Assembly: GCA_011053005.1 (NCBI GenBank)
Contig: DRHW01000020.1
Location: 62,001 to 126,000 of the forward strand
Source: Methylophaga sp.
GTDB lineage: Bacteria > Pseudomonadota > Gammaproteobacteria > Nitrosococcales > Methylophagaceae
Direction of reading: 5' to 3'
DNA length: 64,000 nt
Made by a program: the position numbers and the translations under genes. Under the pieces are notes generated by a model, which was not told the origin of the DNA, ran no database searches, and saw only the letters and a program-made list of their open reading frames with translations. This document shows positions 35,323 through 44,827 of the stretch, one piece after another (position 1 is the first letter of the stretch; each line of letters opens with the position of its first letter).

Positions 35323-36729
35323 ATGACTACAGCCAAAACACTTTACGACAAACTTTGGGAACAACATACTGTGCGCACAGATGAAGATGGAATAACAGCT
35401 TTGTTATATATCGATCGTCACCTTGTTCATGAAGTAACTTCACCACAAGCGTTTGAAGGTTTACGTCTAGCAAATCGTAAACCACATCGTTTAAATTCAA
35501 TTTTAGCGACACCCGATCACAATGTGCCAACGAGTCATCGTGACAAAGGTATCATCGACCCTATTTCTCGTTTACAAGTAGAAACATTAGATAAAAACTG
35601 TAAAGAATTTGGCGTGACTGAGTTTGATTTAGCTGATATTCGTCAAGGAATTGTGCATGTAGTAGGACCAGAACAAGGGGCGACATTGCCAGGCATGACA
35701 GTAGTTTGTGGCGATTCACACACATCCACTCACGGCGCTTTTGGCGCATTGGCCTTTGGTATTGGCACATCTGAAGTTGAACATGTTTTAGCAACACAAT
35801 GTCTAATTCAGAAAAAAGCTAAAAGTATGTTGGTGAGAGTTGATGGCCAAGTTAGAGATGGTGTAACGGCAAAAGATATCGTATTAGCAATTATCGGAAA
35901 ATTAGGCACCGCAGGCGGAACTGGCTATACGATTGAGTTTGCAGGCGAAGCCATCCAAGCGTTAAGCATGGAAGGTCGTATGACGGTGTGTAATATGACG
36001 ATTGAAGCTGGCGCACGTGCCGGCCTTATTGGCGTCGATGACACAACGATTAATTATCTAAAAGGTCGCCCTTTTGCACCTTCTGATGATAACTGGGAAC
36101 AAGCAGTTGCTGCATGGCGTGACTTGCACAGTGATGCGGATGCTGTTTTTGATAAAACGATTGTTTTAAATGCCGCTGAAATTAAACCTCAAGTCACATG
36201 GGGCACATCTCCAGAAATGGTCGTGTCTATTGATGGCAATGTACCGGATCCATCTCAAGAATCAGATTTAGTTAAGCGTAATGGCATGGAAAAAGCGTTA
36301 GCTTATATGGGTCTTAAAGCGAATCAAGCTATCAAAGATATTCAATTAGATCGCGTTTTTATTGGTTCATGCACCAATTCGCGTATTGAGGACTTACGCC
36401 AAGCTGCTGCAGCCATTAACGGTGGTAAAGTTGCAAGCACAGTCAAACAAGCAATGGTTGTACCTGGTTCAGGCTTAGTTAAGCAACAAGCTGAGCTTGA
36501 AGGTTTAGATAAAATATTTATTGAAGCTGGCTTTGAATGGCGCGATCCTGGTTGTTCAATGTGTTTGGCAATGAACGCTGATCGTTTAGAATCTGGCGAA
36601 CATTGTGCATCGACCTCAAATCGTAACTTTGAAGGTCGCCAAGGTTTAGGTGGACGTACACATTTGGTCAGCCCATCGATGGCGGCAGCGGCGGCTATTG
36701 CAGGTCATTTTGTTGATGTAACTCACTAA
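35323..36729 (+). CDS. leuC: 3-Isopropylmalate dehydratase large subunit
   Basis: 468 aa aconitase-family protein. The 4Fe-4S ligands are in [17 protein letters not shown] and [31 protein letters not shown] and [20 protein letters not shown] complete the active site. With LeuD it isomerises isopropylmalate in leucine synthesis. leuD is not next to it: prmB follows immediately (stop TAA, then ATG with no gap). The 300-bp region upstream has a good -10, TATAAT at 35285-35290, but no clear -35. Confidence 0.96.
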   Translation: MTTAKTLYDKLWEQHTVRTDEDGITALLYIDRHLVHEVTSPQAFEGLRLANRKPHRLNSILATPDHNVPTSHRDKGIIDPISRLQVETLDKNCKEFGVTEFDLADIRQGIVHVVGPEQGATLPGMTVVCGDSHTSTHGAFGALAFGIGTSEVEHVLATQCLIQKKAKSMLVRVDGQVRDGVTAKDIVLAIIGKLGTAGGTGYTIEFAGEAIQALSMEGRMTVCNMTIEAGARAGLIGVDDTTINYLKGRPFAPSDDNWEQAVAAWRDLHSDADAVFDKTIVLNAAEIKPQVTWGTSPEMVVSIDGNVPDPSQESDLVKRNGMEKALAYMGLKANQAIKDIQLDRVFIGSCTNSRIEDLRQAAAAINGGKVASTVKQAMVVPGSGLVKQQAELEGLDKIFIEAGFEWRDPGCSMCLAMNADRLESGEHCASTSNRNFEGRQGLGGRTHLVSPSMAAAAAIAGHFVDVTH

Positions 36730-37656
36730 ATGACCGAGATTAAGCAAACGGTTGTTAATGAACTGCATACTTTACGTGATGTCTTGCGTTGGACGACCTC
36801 ACAATTTAATGCTGCAGAACTATTTTATGGTCACGGTAATGTTGATGCCTTTAATGATGCACTACAACTGATTTTACATAGCCTGCATTTGCCAGCGACA
36901 GAGTTTCCAGAAGTGTTTGCTGATGCACGACTAACAAATGCAGAAAAACAAGCTATTGTAGTTCTAGTTGAACGTCGTATTACTAAACGAATTCCCGTGC
37001 CTTACCTTACACATGAGGCATGGTTTGCAGGTATGCCTTTTTATGTTGATGAGCGCGTATTAATCCCTAGATCACCATTTGCAGAACTCATTCAAGATCA
37101 ATTTATGCCTTGGCTTACAGATCCTGATTCAGTGATGAATATTCTTGATTTATGTACAGGAGGTGGCTGTATTGCGATCGCTTGTGCAGAAGCATTTCCC
37201 GATGCAAAGGTTGATGCAGTTGACATCAGTATTGATGCGATCAACGTAGCTAATATAAATATTAAAAAACATGACTTAACAAATCAGGTTCATGCCATTC
37301 AATCTGATCTATGGTCTGCACTTCCCGGGCAAAAATATGATCTGATTGTCAGTAACCCTCCCTATGTCGGTGCTGATGAAATGGCAAGTTTACCTGCTGA
37401 GTATCACCATGAACCAAGATCAGCACTCGAAGCTGACGATAATGGTCTGGCTTTAGTCGAGCAGATTTTATTACATGCAGCAGACTTCTTAACTCATGAA
37501 GGTCTTTTATTTGTTGAGGTCGGTAATAGTGATTTTGCAGTGATGGAAAAATGGCCTGATATTGAGTTTGTATGGTTAGATTTTGATCAAGGTGGTCACG
37601 GTGTATTTATGCTCGATTATGCGCAATGTGTGACGTTTTCTCAGCGTTATCAATAA
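36730..37656 (+). CDS. prmB: Ribosomal protein L3 glutamine N5-methyltransferase
   Basis: 308 aa, family length. The SAM motif ILDLCTGGGCIAIACAEAFP and the catalytic NPPY in IVSNPPYVGADEM mark the glutamine N5-methyltransferases. FYVDERVLIPRSPFAELI and the ~100 aa helical N-terminus place it with PrmB rather than PrmC. It abuts leuC exactly. It converges on the response regulator gene, with 15 bp between stops. Confidence 0.93.
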   Translation: MTEIKQTVVNELHTLRDVLRWTTSQFNAAELFYGHGNVDAFNDALQLILHSLHLPATEFPEVFADARLTNAEKQAIVVLVERRITKRIPVPYLTHEAWFAGMPFYVDERVLIPRSPFAELIQDQFMPWLTDPDSVMNILDLCTGGGCIAIACAEAFPDAKVDAVDISIDAINVANINIKKHDLTNQVHAIQSDLWSALPGQKYDLIVSNPPYVGADEMASLPAEYHHEPRSALEADDNGLALVEQILLHAADFLTHEGLLFVEVGNSDFAVMEKWPDIEFVWLDFDQGGHGVFMLDYAQCVTFSQRYQ

Positions 37657-37671
37657 ACGTGTAAAGAGTTA

Positions 37672-38967
37672 TTATTCCTCAGTCTGTTGATATGGTTTTA
37701 CACAATTTCTACCTGACATTTTCGCACGATACATAGCGTCATCAGCGAGTTCAAACAAGCTATTTAAGCTATGCTTAGTATCTATCTCCATCGTAGCGAC
37801 ACCAATACTCGTCGTAATAGACACACTAGCGGGCTTAAACTGTTTGAGACGCTTTTGTAGGCGCTCCATAAAAGCAATTGCCGTGGACTGTGAGCAATCA
37901 GGTAATAAAAAGACAAACTCTTCACTTGCCCAACGCGTAACCATATCACCCTCGCCTACAAAACGTTTTAACCATGCTCCTAACTCAGCTAAAACTTGAT
38001 CGCCTTTTTCATACCCCATTGTTTCATTGATTTTTTTGAAGAAATCAATATCCAAAACCGCTAACGTTAATGGTCGTTTATATCGAATAGCCTCACTAAA
38101 ATACTTGCCTGAGAATTCGCGTAAAGCATGGCGATTGAATAATTTTGTCAGCTCGTCCAACATGGATAAACTATACAGCGATTTTTGTTGTGCCCTTAGT
38201 TCAAGGGTATTTTGATAACTAGTAATATTATTAAAAACACGTTGGCGAAGTTCTTCACGAACAATGGGCTTAGCAATATAATCATTCACTCCTAAGTGAA
38301 AGAGCTCTATTTTACGTGAAATATTGTCAAAACCAGATGTGGCTATAATGGGTAAATTACCGTGCTCGCCTTGAAATCGTCTAATTTTTCTCACTAGCGC
38401 AATGCCACTCATTAAACCTTCAAGCATGATATCGGTAATCACCAAATCGTAATTGCCTGTTTGAAAAGAATCCCATGCTTCTTCTGCATGAGTATAAGCA
38501 TCGACATCCAGCCCCATATCCGTTAATAAATCAAGCATAATGGCTTGTAAAACGCGAGAATCTTCTACTACTAAAACTCGTCCCGATAATTGACGGTTTT
38601 CACGATCAACATGACGCTGTAAATACGTATTGAACTCGAGTAAGTCTTTTTTGCAGAAAATATCCGTCGCGCCAGCCAATAATGCTTGTTTGAGAATTTT
38701 TGAATTATCTTCTTTAGTCAAGATAATGAGTGATGCCAAATCATAACCACGAATTGAACGTGCTTGCCCACAAAACTCACTACCTGAAATATCAGGCAGC
38801 TGACAACCACAACAGATTAAGCTGAAACGCTCTTGCTTAGCTAGCTGTAAACCTTGTTGGCCTGTAGCCGCAAAAGCGGTTGTGAAACCTACCTGCTCAA
38901 GAGAGACCTTGAGGACTGCTCGGAAGGTTTCATCTTCATCAATAATCAATGCACTTAATTTCTGCAT
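37672..38967 (-). CDS. Response regulator with two receiver domains and a degenerate GGDEF domain
   Basis: 431 aa from the ATG at 38967, which has AGGA upstream; the track ORF is 23 codons longer and runs into mutH. Receiver 1 (~1-120) begins LSALIIDEDETFRAVLKV but lacks the phosphoacceptor aspartate: the expected position reads LICCGCQLPD. Receiver 2 (~130-250) keeps it, in LVITDIMLEG. The GGDEF-like domain (~285-425) has DELTKLFNRHALREF and DIDFFKKINETMGYEKGD, but the active loop is RWASEEF instead of RWGGEEF, and no RxxD inhibitory site is seen. PleD-like layout; cyclase activity is doubtful. Confidence 0.88.
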   Translation of the reverse strand: MQKLSALIIDEDETFRAVLKVSLEQVGFTTAFAATGQQGLQLAKQERFSLICCGCQLPDISGSEFCGQARSIRGYDLASLIILTKEDNSKILKQALLAGATDIFCKKDLLEFNTYLQRHVDRENRQLSGRVLVVEDSRVLQAIMLDLLTDMGLDVDAYTHAEEAWDSFQTGNYDLVITDIMLEGLMSGIALVRKIRRFQGEHGNLPIIATSGFDNISRKIELFHLGVNDYIAKPIVREELRQRVFNNITSYQNTLELRAQQKSLYSLSMLDELTKLFNRHALREFSGKYFSEAIRYKRPLTLAVLDIDFFKKINETMGYEKGDQVLAELGAWLKRFVGEGDMVTRWASEEFVFLLPDCSQSTAIAFMERLQKRLKQFKPASVSITTSIGVATMEIDTKHSLNSLFELADDAMYRAKMSGRNCVKPYQQTEE

Positions 38968-38980
38968 TTGTCCTTCGCCT

Positions 38981-39706
38981 TTAAATTTGATATCCATTCT
39001 TTGATTGTTCATCACGTGTGTCGGATGCTTGTTCAAGCAATTGTCGTGTAAATACAGCTCGTAAGTAAAACCCTTTAGGATTTATTTTTTCATGTGAGCC
39101 AGATGATGACACACCATTGACCAACACTTTACTGTTTGCAGCTTTAGGTCTTATCTGTAAGTACTCACCTTCTTTTGCTGTAATCTCTGACTGCTCACCA
39201 AGGACAATGCGATCCATTAATTCTTCCCAATCTCTTTTTAAAACAGCATTTTGTTGCTCACTTGGCTGCCACAACCAGGCATTGCCAACGTATCTTTGAG
39301 CAAGAGGAATTGTCTTATCCGCCTCAATAGGTACCCATAATACATGAGCCAATTTTCGCCTTAGCCAACTATCTTGCCAGCTTAATTCGCCGCTTTGGCT
39401 CATCGATACGGTGCACACATAGGTTGATTCTTTCGGTTGACCTTGCGCATTTAAAGGCAAGGTTTTCATCTCAATACCTAGGCTAACAAAATCAGGTTCA
39501 GCTTTATTACCCGCATTAGCGCCCAAGTACAATTCTAATAAATTACCGACCCAACCTTTGTGTCGAAGTAAATTATCAGGCACTTCAATATTAAGCTCTG
39601 CAGCCAGCATACCAAGCGTCTTTCCTGCCAAACCCTGACAACGTGTTAATAATTCATCTTGTGTCTGTGGCGGTAAAACATTGGCTGGTAAGTTATTATC
39701 ATTCAT
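38981..39706 (-). CDS. mutH: DNA mismatch repair endonuclease MutH
   Basis: 241 aa. The type II nuclease core D-(x)n-E-x-K is visible in EPDFVSLGIEMKTLPL, and KGWVGNLLELYLGA and INPKGFYLRAVFTR are conserved in MutH. It nicks the unmethylated strand at hemimethylated GATC after activation by MutL. Its presence implies Dam methylation. It lies 13 bp before the response regulator gene and is divergent from the ABC transporter. Confidence 0.94.
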   Translation of the reverse strand: MNDNNLPANVLPPQTQDELLTRCQGLAGKTLGMLAAELNIEVPDNLLRHKGWVGNLLELYLGANAGNKAEPDFVSLGIEMKTLPLNAQGQPKESTYVCTVSMSQSGELSWQDSWLRRKLAHVLWVPIEADKTIPLAQRYVGNAWLWQPSEQQNAVLKRDWEELMDRIVLGEQSEITAKEGEYLQIRPKAANSKVLVNGVSSSGSHEKINPKGFYLRAVFTRQLLEQASDTRDEQSKNGYQI

Positions 39707-39741
39707 CGAAGCATGATAACCTAGCTCACTTTATTCTGCAT

Positions 39742-40683
39742 ATGACAAACGCCATCGCGATGAAAGCACTTTCCATTAAAAATTTAACTAAAGTCTATAA
39801 CAATGGATTTGAAGCACTGAAAGGCATTAGTCTTGATGTGCAACAGGGTGACTTTTTTGCTCTTCTCGGTCCCAATGGAGCTGGTAAATCAACCACTATT
39901 GGCGTTATAACGTCGCTGGTCACTAAATCATCAGGCAGCGTACAAGTATTTGATACTGATATTGATCTCGATTCAGAAACGGCTAAATCTTATATTGGTT
40001 TAGTACCACAAGAGTTTAATTTCAACGGTTTTGAACAAGTTAAACATATCTTAATCAGTCAAGCGGGTTATTACGGTATGCCAGCAAACGAAGCGGAGCC
40101 TCGTGCTGATGAACTTTTAAAACAATTAGGTCTGTGGGATAAACGCAATACCGCTGCTCGCGCATTATCTGGCGGGATGAAACGTCGCTTAATGATAGCT
40201 AGAGCCTTGGTCCATAAGCCGCAATTATTGATATTGGATGAACCGACAGCAGGTGTCGATATTGAACTACGCCGTTCAATGTGGCTATTTTTGAAGACAA
40301 TCAATGAGCAAGGCACAACCATAATCTTAACGACGCATTATCTGGAAGAAGCGGAAAATTTATGTCGTAATATTGCCATTATCGATAAAGGCGTTATTGT
40401 CGAAAATACCGATATGAAATCACTACTTAATCGACTTGATAAAGAGACCTTTATTCTTGACCTTAAATATCCATTAAGTCATGACTTCACCCTTTCAAAC
40501 TACAACTGCCAGAAAATTGATACCAACACACTAGAAGTTGAACTCAAGCGAGATGAAGGTCTGAACAATTTATTTACCACATTAAGTCAACAAGGTATTG
40601 AAGTCACCAGCATGAAAAACAAAGCCAATCGTTTAGAAGAACTATTTCTTGCCTTGGTGGATAAATCGGAGGCAACATTATGA
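39742..40683 (+). CDS. yadG: ABC transporter ATP-binding protein, YadG-like
   Basis: 313 aa from ATG 39742 (ATG 39760 is also possible; the track start lies inside mutH on the other strand). Walker A is LLGPNGAGKSTTIG, the signature LSGGMKRRLMIARAL, and Walker B LLILDEPTAGVD with TTHYLEEAE after it. The C-terminal ~80 residues are a regulatory extension typical of ABC-2 exporters. It overlaps the permease gene by 4 bp (ATGA). Substrate unknown. Confidence 0.92.
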   Translation: MTNAIAMKALSIKNLTKVYNNGFEALKGISLDVQQGDFFALLGPNGAGKSTTIGVITSLVTKSSGSVQVFDTDIDLDSETAKSYIGLVPQEFNFNGFEQVKHILISQAGYYGMPANEAEPRADELLKQLGLWDKRNTAARALSGGMKRRLMIARALVHKPQLLILDEPTAGVDIELRRSMWLFLKTINEQGTTIILTTHYLEEAENLCRNIAIIDKGVIVENTDMKSLLNRLDKETFILDLKYPLSHDFTLSNYNCQKIDTNTLEVELKRDEGLNNLFTTLSQQGIEVTSMKNKANRLEELFLALVDKSEATL

Positions 40684-41459
40684 CCACCAAACTCGCTCGT
40701 CATCGTGTTGCATTTACGACTTTACTATCACGCGAAATTCGTCGGTTTATTCGTATTTGGCCACAAACATTATTACCGCCAGCCATTACGATGACCTTAT
40801 ATTTTGTTATTTTTGGTAATTTGATTGGTGGTCGAATTGGTGAAATGGGTGGCTTTAGCTACATTCAATATATTGCACCGGGCATCATCATGATGTCAGT
40901 CATTAATAATGCCTATTCAAATGTCGCCTCTTCCTTTTTCAGTGCAAAGTTCCAAAATCATATTGAAGAACTGATCGTCGCACCAGTACCCAATTATCTG
41001 ATTTTGGCAGGCTATGTAGCCGGAGGAACAGCACGCGGTTTATTGGTAGGGCTGATTGTGACCATTGTTTCTTTATTTTTCACACATCTCAGCATACAAC
41101 ATATTTTTATTACCATCAGCATGGTGTTTTTAAGTGCGATTTTGTTTGCATTAGGTGGCTTTATTAATGCGATTTATGCCAGAAGTTTTGACGAAATATC
41201 CATCATCCCAACGTTCATTTTGACACCGATGACATATTTAGGCGGTGTATTTTATTCGATCAGTTTACTGCCTGAATTTTGGCAGAAAGTATCGCTACTT
41301 AATCCGATTCTATATATGGTTAATGCTTTTCGTTATGGCATGTTGGGCGCATCAGATATTGCTGTCGAAGTCGCTTTTGCCATTATTTTAGTGTGTATTG
41401 TAAGCTTAGCCAGTTTTGCACTTTATCTACTCAACAAAGGCACTGGCATCCGGAACTAA
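40680..41459 (+). CDS. yadH: ABC-2 type membrane permease, YadH-like
   Basis: 259 aa with six predicted membrane segments. [40 protein letters not shown]-type sequence and the C-terminal [20 protein letters not shown] followed by [13 protein letters not shown] are characteristic of YadH/NodJ-type permeases. It forms an exporter with the ATPase before it. Its 3' end overlaps dusA on the opposite strand by 33 bp. Confidence 0.92.
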   Translation: MTTKLARHRVAFTTLLSREIRRFIRIWPQTLLPPAITMTLYFVIFGNLIGGRIGEMGGFSYIQYIAPGIIMMSVINNAYSNVASSFFSAKFQNHIEELIVAPVPNYLILAGYVAGGTARGLLVGLIVTIVSLFFTHLSIQHIFITISMVFLSAILFALGGFINAIYARSFDEISIIPTFILTPMTYLGGVFYSISLLPEFWQKVSLLNPILYMVNAFRYGMLGASDIAVEVAFAIILVCIVSLASFALYLLNKGTGIRN

Positions 41460-42434
41460 GCTTAAGGCCTCTTCCAGCACGTTAATATCAGCACCTTTTA
41501 AATGTGCATTTTCACTTAAATGACGACGCCAAGCACGCGCGCCTACTTGACCTTGAAACAAACCAAGTAAATGACGGGTAATCGATTTTAACGGTCTACC
41601 TTCAGACATTCGTTGTTCGATATAAGGCAACATTTGCTGGATCACCTCATGTCGAGAAGGGATCGCATGACCATCTGAAAATATTTGTTGATCAGCGAGC
41701 GCTAATAAATATGGGTCATGATAAGCTGCACGTCCCACCATTACGCCATCAACATGTTCCAACTGCGATTGAGCTTGTTCTAGTGTTTTAATACCGCCGT
41801 TAATATCAATATGAAGCAGCGGAAAATCTCGCTTTAATTGATAAACACGGTCATATTCTAAAGGTGGAATATCGCGATTTTCTTTTGGGCTTAAACCCTG
41901 CAACCACGCTTTTCTGGCATGCATAATAAACATCTCACACCCTGCCGCAGAGACTTGCTGAATAAAGTCATACACAAATTCATAACTATCATGTTCATCA
42001 ATACCCAAGCGGGTTTTAACGGTAACCGGAATAGTGACTTCGGCCTGCATTGCTGCCACGCCTTCTGCCACCAGCTGAGGTTCAGCCATTAAACAAGCAC
42101 CAAAACTACCTGATTGCACACGATCACTTGGGCAACCAACATTAAGATTAATCTCACTGTAACCCGCATCTTGTCCAAATCGTGCACAGGCTGCTAACGC
42201 AATAGGATCCGAGCCGCCTAATTGCAATGCCAATGGATATTCGCTGACATCATGAGCCAAAAAACGCTCACGTTGTCCATGAATCAATGCGCCTGTCGTT
42301 ACCATTTCGGTATACAGCAAGCTATGTTTAGAAATCAGCCGCAAAAAATACCGATAATCGCGATCCGTCCAGTCCAACATCGGTGCAACAGAGAGGCGGT
42401 GAGATTGTTTAAGCGTTAAATTGGATGACATCAT
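41427..42434 (-). CDS. dusA: tRNA-dihydrouridine(20/20a) synthase
   Basis: 335 aa FMN-dependent TIM barrel. [28 protein letters not shown], the catalytic-cysteine region [36 protein letters not shown] and [20 protein letters not shown] are DusA-specific. It reduces uridine 20 in the tRNA D-loop. It may start at the second Met (42431). Confidence 0.95.
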   Translation of the reverse strand: MMSSNLTLKQSHRLSVAPMLDWTDRDYRYFLRLISKHSLLYTEMVTTGALIHGQRERFLAHDVSEYPLALQLGGSDPIALAACARFGQDAGYSEINLNVGCPSDRVQSGSFGACLMAEPQLVAEGVAAMQAEVTIPVTVKTRLGIDEHDSYEFVYDFIQQVSAAGCEMFIMHARKAWLQGLSPKENRDIPPLEYDRVYQLKRDFPLLHIDINGGIKTLEQAQSQLEHVDGVMVGRAAYHDPYLLALADQQIFSDGHAIPSRHEVIQQMLPYIEQRMSEGRPLKSITRHLLGLFQGQVGARAWRRHLSENAHLKGADINVLEEALSLVPDASAFVE

Positions 42435-42485
42435 AATGTTCTATAAATTAAGTAGATTGACTATTTTCGCAAATCAACGGGTAAA

Positions 42486-43214
42486 ATGTTTGTTTTTAAT
42501 CAAAAAATAATCCAAATGCAAACAATTCAAGGTGATGGTTTTACTGTTTCAGTGGTCAAAAGTAGCCGCCGTAAAACCACCGCACTTAAAATTAAAAATG
42601 GTGAAGTCACGATTCATATGCCGACACGGCAGTCCATCGCCATAGCCCGCCAGTTTGTGGAACAAAAAACACCTTGGATCCAACAGAAACTTCAACATCA
42701 AGCCCACCAAACATTACCTGAAAAACAGTTTATAACCGGCGAAATCTTGTTGTTTCTTGGTAAACCGTATTCCTTGCAATTAATTTCAGCTGAACGTAAA
42801 ACGACCGTCATCAAAACAGCACAAACTATTGAATTACATGGCCGGTTAAATTCGCTATCAAAGACGGCAATACGCACAGCACTGCTTACTTGGTATAAAC
42901 AACAAGCTGAATTATATTTGCGATCACAATCTGCCTTTTTAAGCTCACAAACAGGACTCTCGCCCCGCTCCATCGCAATAAAAACCTATAAAGCGCGTTG
43001 GGGAAGTTGCAGAATAAATGGCGATATTCAATATAATTGGAAATTAATACTGGCGCCCCCGGAGATTATTGATTACGTGATTACTCATGAGTTGTGCCAT
43101 CTGAAACAACACAATCACTCTGCCGCATTTTGGCAGTTGGTTCAGACACATTGTCCTCAATTTAAAACCGCACGGTTATGGCTTAAGAATAATGGTGCAA
43201 GTTTAGAAATCTAA
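42486..43214 (+). CDS. YgjP-like (DUF45/M48-related) metallopeptidase
   Basis: 242 aa. The zinc motif is YVITHELCHLKQHNHSAAF (HELCH plus a later His), preceded by KARWGSCRINGDIQYNWKLI, the hallmark of the YgjP/WLM-like group. The N-terminal half is beta-rich. The role is not established; relatives are thought to be cytosolic peptidases, some linked to DNA-protein crosslinks by fold only. An internal Met at codon 11 is an alternative start. Confidence 0.85.
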   Translation: MFVFNQKIIQMQTIQGDGFTVSVVKSSRRKTTALKIKNGEVTIHMPTRQSIAIARQFVEQKTPWIQQKLQHQAHQTLPEKQFITGEILLFLGKPYSLQLISAERKTTVIKTAQTIELHGRLNSLSKTAIRTALLTWYKQQAELYLRSQSAFLSSQTGLSPRSIAIKTYKARWGSCRINGDIQYNWKLILAPPEIIDYVITHELCHLKQHNHSAAFWQLVQTHCPQFKTARLWLKNNGASLEI

Positions 43215-43356
43215 TCGTTTATCTAACTAGCTGTTGATATTAAGCTTCCTACAATCAATAAAACAGATCGTATCGATTAGTTTCAAATCCTAGCAGGATA
43301 TTGATAATAATTGTATTAAAATCATCATCTCCCGTCACATTAGACAAGATTTTATA

Positions 43357-43385
43357 TTGTTTTTTTATCGCTTATAGACTACTAT
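43357..43385 (+). promoter_or_regulatory. Putative promoter for the metK riboswitch transcript
   Basis: TTGTTT, a 17-bp spacer and TACTAT. Neither box is perfect, but the predicted start (~43392) is only a few bases before stem P1 of the riboswitch, as expected. Confidence 0.55.
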
Positions 43386-43395
43386 TCTTCGTTCT

Positions 43396-43464
43396 GAATA
43401 AGGAACGCTGCGACAGGGACTCTCCCCTGCTAGGCTTATTCAAATCAATTTTTTAACCGCGTTC
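43396..43464 (+). promoter_or_regulatory. S-adenosylhomocysteine (SAH) riboswitch
   Basis: The conserved layout is present in order. P1 is GAATAAG/CTTATTC. GAACGCTGCGAC corresponds to the consensus GAGCGCUGCAAC. P2 is CAGGG/CCCTG. CTAGG lies before the closing P1 strand. After an AT-rich linker, AACCGCGTTC matches the AACGGCGCUC pseudoknot strand, and GCGTTC is fully complementary to GAACGC. SAH riboswitches switch genes on when SAH accumulates and usually control ahcY or metF; here metK comes first, followed by ahcY and metF. Confidence 0.9.
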
Positions 43465-43499
43465 ATTATTAATCAGTTTTCACTAAATAATAATGAGCG
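43460..43499 (+). promoter_or_regulatory. Competing hairpin of the riboswitch (possible expression platform)
   Basis: CGTTCATTATT at 43460-43470 pairs with AATAATGAGCG at 43489-43499 (11 bp, one G-U). The first arm contains the 3' pseudoknot strand, so this hairpin and the SAH-bound form exclude each other. No U-run follows, so classical termination is not evident. Confidence 0.6.
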
Positions 43500-43573
43500 T
43501 TGCGTTTAATTGCTTCACTAGTTTGCTGACAATCTCGCAAACACATAAACCAACTCTCTTCACTTTAAATTCA

Positions 43574-43593
43574 ATCAATTGAGGTAAATTGAT
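43574..43593 (+). promoter_or_regulatory. Hairpin presenting the metK ribosome binding site
   Basis: ATCAATT and AATTGAT flank GAGGTA, placing the GAGG ribosome site in the loop, one base before ATG 43595. AAATTGAT at 43586-43593 is also complementary to ATCAATTT in the riboswitch linker (43444-43451), so long-range pairing could hide the start. Confidence 0.5.
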
Positions 43594-43594
43594 C

Positions 43595-44755
43595 ATGAGT
43601 AGTCGTTTAATTTTTACTTCCGAATCGGTCTCCGAAGGCCATCCTGATAAAGTGGCCGACCAGATTTCAGATGCCATTTTAGATGAGATCCTACGCCAAG
43701 ATCCGCATGCACGTGTTGCTTGCGAAACTTTGGTCAAAACAGGTGCCGCCGTTGTTGCCGGTGAAATAACCACATCAGCATGGGTCGATTTAGATGATGT
43801 TGTCCGTAAAACAATTACAGATATTGGTTACAACAGCTCTGATGTTGGTTTTGATGGCCAAACATGTGCCGTAATGTCGTTAATTGGTAAACAATCTTCA
43901 GATATCGCAATGGGCGTTGATCGTGCCACAGCTGAAGACCAAGGTGCCGGTGATCAAGGTTTGATGTTCGGTTATGCCAGCAATGAAACCGATGTTTTGA
44001 TGCCTGCGCCAATCACCTACGCACACCGTTTGGTGAAACGCCAAGCTGATGTCCGTAAAAATGGCACGTTGCCTTGGTTGCGTCCTGATGCCAAAAGCCA
44101 AGTTACGTTTGTCTATGAAGATGGCAAACCTATTGGTATTGATGCGGTCGTGCTATCTACCCAACATAATCCTGAAGTTTCGTTAAAAGAATTACAGGAA
44201 GCCGTCATGGAAGTGATTATTAAACCTACGCTTCCCGCTGAATGGATTTCAAAAAACACCACGTTCCACATTAACCCAACAGGCCAATTTATTATTGGTG
44301 GTCCGGTTGGCGATTGTGGTTTAACGGGTCGTAAAATCATTGTTGATACTTACGGCGGCATGGCACGTCACGGTGGTGGTGCATTTTCGGGCAAAGATCC
44401 TTCTAAAGTCGACCGTAGTGCTGCTTATGCTGGGCGTTATGTGGCGAAAAACATCGTAGCCGCGGGTATTGCCGATCGTTGTGAAATTCAAGTCTCTTAT
44501 GCCATTGGTGTCGCCGAACCTACATCGATCAGTGTTGAAACTTTTGGTACTGGCAAAATTTCATCAGAAAAACTCGTGCAATTAGTACGTGAGCACTTTG
44601 ACTTACGTCCTGTTGGTCTCGTAAAAATGCTCGATTTGATTCGTCCAATTTATCAAGCAACAGCGGCTTATGGACACTTTGGTCGTGAAGAACCTGAGTT
44701 CACATGGGAACGCACTGATTTAGCTGACACATTACGCGATGCAGCTGGTCTCTAA
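43595..44755 (+). CDS. metK: S-adenosylmethionine synthase
   Basis: 386 aa from ATG 43595; the track begins at an upstream TTG that would add two residues and lies in the hairpin. [47 protein letters not shown] and [19 protein letters not shown] are the ATP, methionine and phosphate-binding motifs. It makes SAM from methionine and ATP. It is the first gene of the SAH-riboswitch transcript. Confidence 0.97.
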   Translation: MSSRLIFTSESVSEGHPDKVADQISDAILDEILRQDPHARVACETLVKTGAAVVAGEITTSAWVDLDDVVRKTITDIGYNSSDVGFDGQTCAVMSLIGKQSSDIAMGVDRATAEDQGAGDQGLMFGYASNETDVLMPAPITYAHRLVKRQADVRKNGTLPWLRPDAKSQVTFVYEDGKPIGIDAVVLSTQHNPEVSLKELQEAVMEVIIKPTLPAEWISKNTTFHINPTGQFIIGGPVGDCGLTGRKIIVDTYGGMARHGGGAFSGKDPSKVDRSAAYAGRYVAKNIVAAGIADRCEIQVSYAIGVAEPTSISVETFGTGKISSEKLVQLVREHFDLRPVGLVKMLDLIRPIYQATAAYGHFGREEPEFTWERTDLADTLRDAAGL

Positions 44756-44827
44756 CCCACATAATTTATTCATCGTAGGTTAGATTTTTGTCCTACCTAC
44801 GCACAAAAAATATTTAAGGATCCAATC

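Noticed and set aside
38968-39036. Track start for the response regulator 23 codons upstream
   Set aside because: It overlaps mutH by 56 bp and lacks a ribosome site, while ATG 38967 has AGGA at good spacing and aligns with receiver N-termini.
39643-39741. N-terminal extension of the ABC ATPase
   Set aside because: It is antisense to the start of mutH and does not resemble ABC proteins; the domain starts after 39742.
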